A stretch of DNA of 64,000 bases from an uncultured Lachnospiraceae bacterium (GTDB taxonomy: Bacteria > Bacillota > Clostridia > Lachnospirales > Lachnospiraceae). A program made the position numbers and the translations under genes. The notes beneath the pieces were generated by a model. The model saw only the letters and a program-made list of their open reading frames with translations. It ran no database searches and was not told where the DNA came from. Below, piece after piece: positions 61,347 to 64,000 of this stretch; the first letter of the stretch is position 1, and every line of letters begins with the position of its first letter. The stretch spans positions 1 through 64,000 of the forward strand of contig CAJTWM010000010.1 of assembly GCA_910579805.1 (NCBI GenBank), written 5' to 3'.

Positions 61347-61374
61347 GCCTCCCACTGTAGTTAACAGGGGAGGC
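61347..61374 (+). other. Intercistronic hairpin between purF and purB
   Basis: GCCTCCC-A-CTGT (61347-61358) pairs with ACAG-GGGAGGC (61364-61374) around AGTTA. No U-run follows, so it likely stabilises or processes the transcript rather than ending it. Confidence 0.6.
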
Positions 61375-61435
61375 CAAACTGCTATGAAGGGGTGCGCGCC
61401 CGAATTGGCAGACTGAAAAGAATGGAGGATTTATA

Positions 61436-62869
61436 ATGGGTACAGACAGATATCAGAGTCCGCTTTCCGAGCGTTATGCGAGCAAGGAAATGCAGTATAT
61501 TTTTTCGCCGGATATGAAGTTTCGGACGTGGAGGAAACTATGGATCGCATTGGCGGAGACGGAAAAAGAACTGGGACTGAAGATCACCGACGAGCAGATT
61601 GAGGAATTAAAAGCCCATGCGGAGGATATTAATTACGATGTGGCAAAAGAAAGGGAAAAACAGGTACGCCACGATGTGATGAGCCATGTATATGCCTACG
61701 GCGCGCAGTGTCCGAAAGCAAAGGGCATTATCCATCTCGGGGCCACATCCTGCTATGTGGGAGACAATACGGATATTATCGTGATGACGCAGGCGCTTAA
61801 ACTGGTGAAAAAAAAGCTGGTGAATGTGATCGCGGAGCTTGCGGATTTTGCCGAAAAATATAAAGCCCAGCCGACCCTTGCGTTTACCCATTTCCAGCCG
61901 GCGCAGCCGACTACCGTGGGAAAAAGGGCGGCTCTTTGGCTGCAGGAATTTTATTTGGATTTGGAAGATTTGGATCATGTGCTTTCCCAGATGAAGCTGT
62001 TAGGATCGAAGGGGACTACGGGAACGCAGGCTTCTTTTTTGGAACTGTTTGACGGGGATCAGGAAAGGATCGATAAGATCGATCCGATGATTGCGGAGAA
62101 GATGGGATTTCAGGAGTGTTTTCCGGTTTCGGGACAGACGTATTCCCGTAAGGTGGATACCAGAGTGGCAAACGTGCTGGCAGGGATTGCCGCAAGCGCC
62201 CATAAAATGTCCAACGATATCCGTCTTTTGCAGCACTTAAAAGAAGTGGAAGAGCCTTTTGAAAAAAGCCAGATCGGTTCTTCCGCAATGGCGTATAAGA
62301 GAAATCCTATGCGCAGCGAAAGGATTGCGTCGCTGTCAAGATATGTGATGATAGACGCTCTGAATCCGGCGATTACCTCCGCTACCCAGTGGTTCGAGCG
62401 GACGCTGGACGATTCCGCGAATAAACGTCTTTCCATTCCGGAAGGTTTTCTTGCCGTTGACGGCATTTTGGATCTTTGTCTGAACGTTGTGGACGGATTG
62501 GTAGTTTATCCGAAGGTCATTGAAAAGCGCCTGATGAGCGAGCTGCCCTTTATGGCTACGGAAAACATCATGATGGATGCGGTCAAATTAGGTGGGGACA
62601 GACAGGAACTGCATGAAAAGATCCGTACTCTTTCCATGGAGGCGGGAAAAAACGTTAAAGTCGAAGGAAAGGAAAATAACCTTTTGGAACTGATCGCGGC
62701 AGATCCGGCATTTAATATGACATTGGAGGACTTGCAGAAAACGATGGAACCTTCCAGATATGTGGGACGTTCCAAGGAGCAGGTGGAGAGTTTTCTCGAA
62801 AAGGTGATACGGCCGGTACTTGCGGAAAATGAGGAACTGCTCGGCGTGAAAGCGCAGATCAACGTGTAA
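61436..62869 (+). CDS. purB: Adenylosuccinate lyase
   Basis: 477 residues, start after TGGAGG. The family layout is complete: YQSPLSERYASKEMQYIFS at the start, HDVMSHVYAYG, the catalytic-His region HLGATSCYVGDNTDIIV, LAFTHFQPAQPTTVGKR, and the signature GSSAMAYKRNPMRSERI containing the catalytic Ser loop. The C-terminal helical domain ends ENEELLGVKAQINV. It cleaves SAICAR to AICAR and adenylosuccinate to AMP, releasing fumarate. The gene follows purF by 121 bp with a hairpin between them and is probably in the same transcript. Confidence 0.97.
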   Translation: MGTDRYQSPLSERYASKEMQYIFSPDMKFRTWRKLWIALAETEKELGLKITDEQIEELKAHAEDINYDVAKEREKQVRHDVMSHVYAYGAQCPKAKGIIHLGATSCYVGDNTDIIVMTQALKLVKKKLVNVIAELADFAEKYKAQPTLAFTHFQPAQPTTVGKRAALWLQEFYLDLEDLDHVLSQMKLLGSKGTTGTQASFLELFDGDQERIDKIDPMIAEKMGFQECFPVSGQTYSRKVDTRVANVLAGIAASAHKMSNDIRLLQHLKEVEEPFEKSQIGSSAMAYKRNPMRSERIASLSRYVMIDALNPAITSATQWFERTLDDSANKRLSIPEGFLAVDGILDLCLNVVDGLVVYPKVIEKRLMSELPFMATENIMMDAVKLGGDRQELHEKIRTLSMEAGKNVKVEGKENNLLELIAADPAFNMTLEDLQKTMEPSRYVGRSKEQVESFLEKVIRPVLAENEELLGVKAQINV

Positions 62870-62963
62870 GAGGTTTTCCATGAGCGTTCCAATAGGCGCT
62901 TTTCTTCTGCGCTGCTTTGGTGGTGTAGCGGAAGAGCGCGATAAGAGTGAAGGAGGAATTTTT

Positions 62964-64000
62964 ATGTTGGGTGATTTTATATCGGAAAAAAGACAACTTT
63001 TTTCCGCGGGGATGCATACGGAACTGCGTGCGCAGGAAAACAGGCAAAGAAAGGTGACTCTTGCGGCGGGAAACCTGACGACGAATAGCAGGACGGAAAC
63101 TGCCGGGGTTTCGGCAAGAGTTTACAAAAACGGCGTTTACGGTTTTTCCTCAATGGCGGAGTGCTCCGGGCAGGCGGCGGAGACGGTTTTAAAGGCGGCC
63201 ACCGAAAACGCGGTATTTATGGATGGACATATTGGGAAAGGAAAGGGAAATCTCCCTGCCATTTCTTCAGGAAATGTGTTGCTGAATAAAGAGATTACGG
63301 ATGCCGGGCAGAAGAGTTATATTGAATTTGCAAGAGAACTGGATTCCTATATCGTTAAAAAATATCCGAAGCTTTCAAGCCGCACTATCTCCGTTATGGC
63401 GGACTCTATGGAGAAGCGGATCGTTACTTCGGACGGTTACAGCGGCCATATTGCTTTGCCGAGAGGACATGTTTATCTGTTTTTAAACACGGAGACGGAC
63501 GCGGGGATTCCGGTTGATCTTTTCTGTGCGGCAGCGGGAGGGTTCGGCAATTTTGAGGATCATTTTACCGATCCGGCGTTTTTTTATCCTAAGATCGACG
63601 AACTTTACGAAAAACTGATGCATAAGCGGGAAGGCGTTTATGCCGAGGCCGGACAAAAAACAGTTGTTTTGGGAGGATTTTTATCCGGTATGCTGGCACA
63701 TGAAGCAGTGGGACATACGGTGGAGGCGGATATTGTGCTTGGCGGTTCCGTGGCTGGCCCGGCGTTAAATAAAAGGGTGGCTTCCGATCTTGTAACAATG
63801 GTGGATTATGCCCATACTACTCCTTTCGGCCCGGCGCCCCTTCCGGTGTTATTGGACGATGAAGGCACGCCCGCAGAGGATGCGGTTTTAATAAAGGACG
63901 GTATTCTGACCGGATATATGAACAGCAGGGAGACGGCGGAGCATTTTGGCATGAAGCCGCAGGGGAATGCAAGGGCATGGAGCTTTTCGGACGAACCTTT
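62964..64000 (+). CDS. TldD/PmbA-family metalloprotease, 5' part (runs off the right edge)
   Basis: The frame opens at ATG 62964 with AAGGAGGAA six bases upstream and continues in frame to the right edge with about 345 codons and no stop. The N-terminus MLGDFISEKRQLFSAGMHTE leads into the TldD/PmbA N-terminal domain (SRTETAGVSARVYKNGVYGF, SMAECSGQAAETVLKAA). The zinc-binding H-E-A-V-G-H motif follows in SGMLAHEAVGHTVEADIV, and the later LPVLLDDEGTPAEDAVLIKDG is the TldD strand pattern. TldD proteins are about 460-480 residues, so roughly 130 are missing. With its partner TldE it degrades or matures unfolded peptides and modified peptide toxins in the cytosol. The partner is outside the window. 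Confidence 0.9.
   Translation, partial: MLGDFISEKRQLFSAGMHTELRAQENRQRKVTLAAGNLTTNSRTETAGVSARVYKNGVYGFSSMAECSGQAAETVLKAATENAVFMDGHIGKGKGNLPAISSGNVLLNKEITDAGQKSYIEFARELDSYIVKKYPKLSSRTISVMADSMEKRIVTSDGYSGHIALPRGHVYLFLNTETDAGIPVDLFCAAAGGFGNFEDHFTDPAFFYPKIDELYEKLMHKREGVYAEAGQKTVVLGGFLSGMLAHEAVGHTVEADIVLGGSVAGPALNKRVASDLVTMVDYAHTTPFGPAPLPVLLDDEGTPAEDAVLIKDGILTGYMNSRETAEHFGMKPQGNARAWSFSDEP

Noticed and set aside
61391..61425. A tRNA-Leu-like stretch (GAATTGGCAGAC) upstream of purB
   Set aside because: Only a D-arm-like piece is present; no anticodon arm, T-arm or acceptor pairing follows, so it is not a tRNA gene.
62915..62945. A tRNA-like GGTGTAGCGGAAGAGCGC stretch between purB and the TldD-like gene
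   Set aside because: It lacks the remaining tRNA arms and runs into a ribosome binding site; treated as chance.

Overview
The window looks like chromosomal DNA from an anaerobic, spore-forming Firmicute, most likely a Lachnospiraceae (Clostridium cluster XIVa) gut bacterium. This placement rests on recalled family distributions, not on a search. The basis is a collagen-like protein with a BclB-type C-terminus, a SpoIID-like protein, DUF975, a DUF5717/DUF5716 pair, a minimal SufC-SufB set, many GGDEF proteins, strong AGGAGG-type ribosome binding sites and sigma-A promoters with 16-18 bp spacers. Both edges cut genes: an HxlR regulator on the left and a TldD-like protein on the right.

Layout. 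0-4.6 kb: HxlR tail, collagen-like surface or exosporium protein, a membrane-anchored unknown, a DacF-type D,D-carboxypeptidase and an XRE regulator. 4.5-9.0 kb (minus): MoxR ATPase, DUF58 and transglutaminase operon; the moxR-DUF58 gap is a 64-bp tandem repeat that carries a ribosome binding site and a micro-ORF in each unit. 9.3-18 kb: Rieske-fused FAD oxidoreductase, LytTR two-component pair, a diguanylate cyclase and a hybrid sensor kinase with two solute-binding domains. 18-21.4 kb: a GH94 phosphorylase cut in half next to nagB-nagA. 21.6-28 kb: c-di-GMP and sensory genes (7TM-type GGDEF, hemerythrin, HD-GYP, binding-protein-GGDEF). 28-32 kb: a TetM-like GTPase fused to a NYN nuclease domain, then an RsmF-like methylase. 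32-38 kb: a decayed stretch with a candidate structured RNA, an Rpn nuclease pseudogene, an orphan anti-sigma-like protein, a small secreted protein, DUF975, an ABC exporter and half an SDR. 38-46.4 kb: beta-CASP hydrolase, a doubled ThyX, DHFR, branched-chain aminotransferase, SpoIID/PG-binding protein and SufC-SufB. 46.5-51.8 kb: two tandem GGDEF paralogues and a GntR-ABC operon with its operator. 52-59 kb: a four-gene operon built around an Hsp70/actin-fold ATPase. 59-64 kb: purC-purF-purB and a TldD-like protease.

Themes. Five diguanylate cyclase-type genes and one HD-GYP phosphodiesterase lie within about 37 kb, so c-di-GMP signalling is heavily represented. The best candidates for new biology are the Hsp70-like four-gene operon (51955-58987), the ribosome-protection GTPase with a C-terminal A-site-nuclease-like domain (27982-30723), the doubled ThyX whose halves carry different subsets of the family motifs (39862-41307), the start-codon-bearing 64-bp repeats (7913-8080) and a branched RNA candidate near 32.2 kb. 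All family names come from motif reading; no database search was run.
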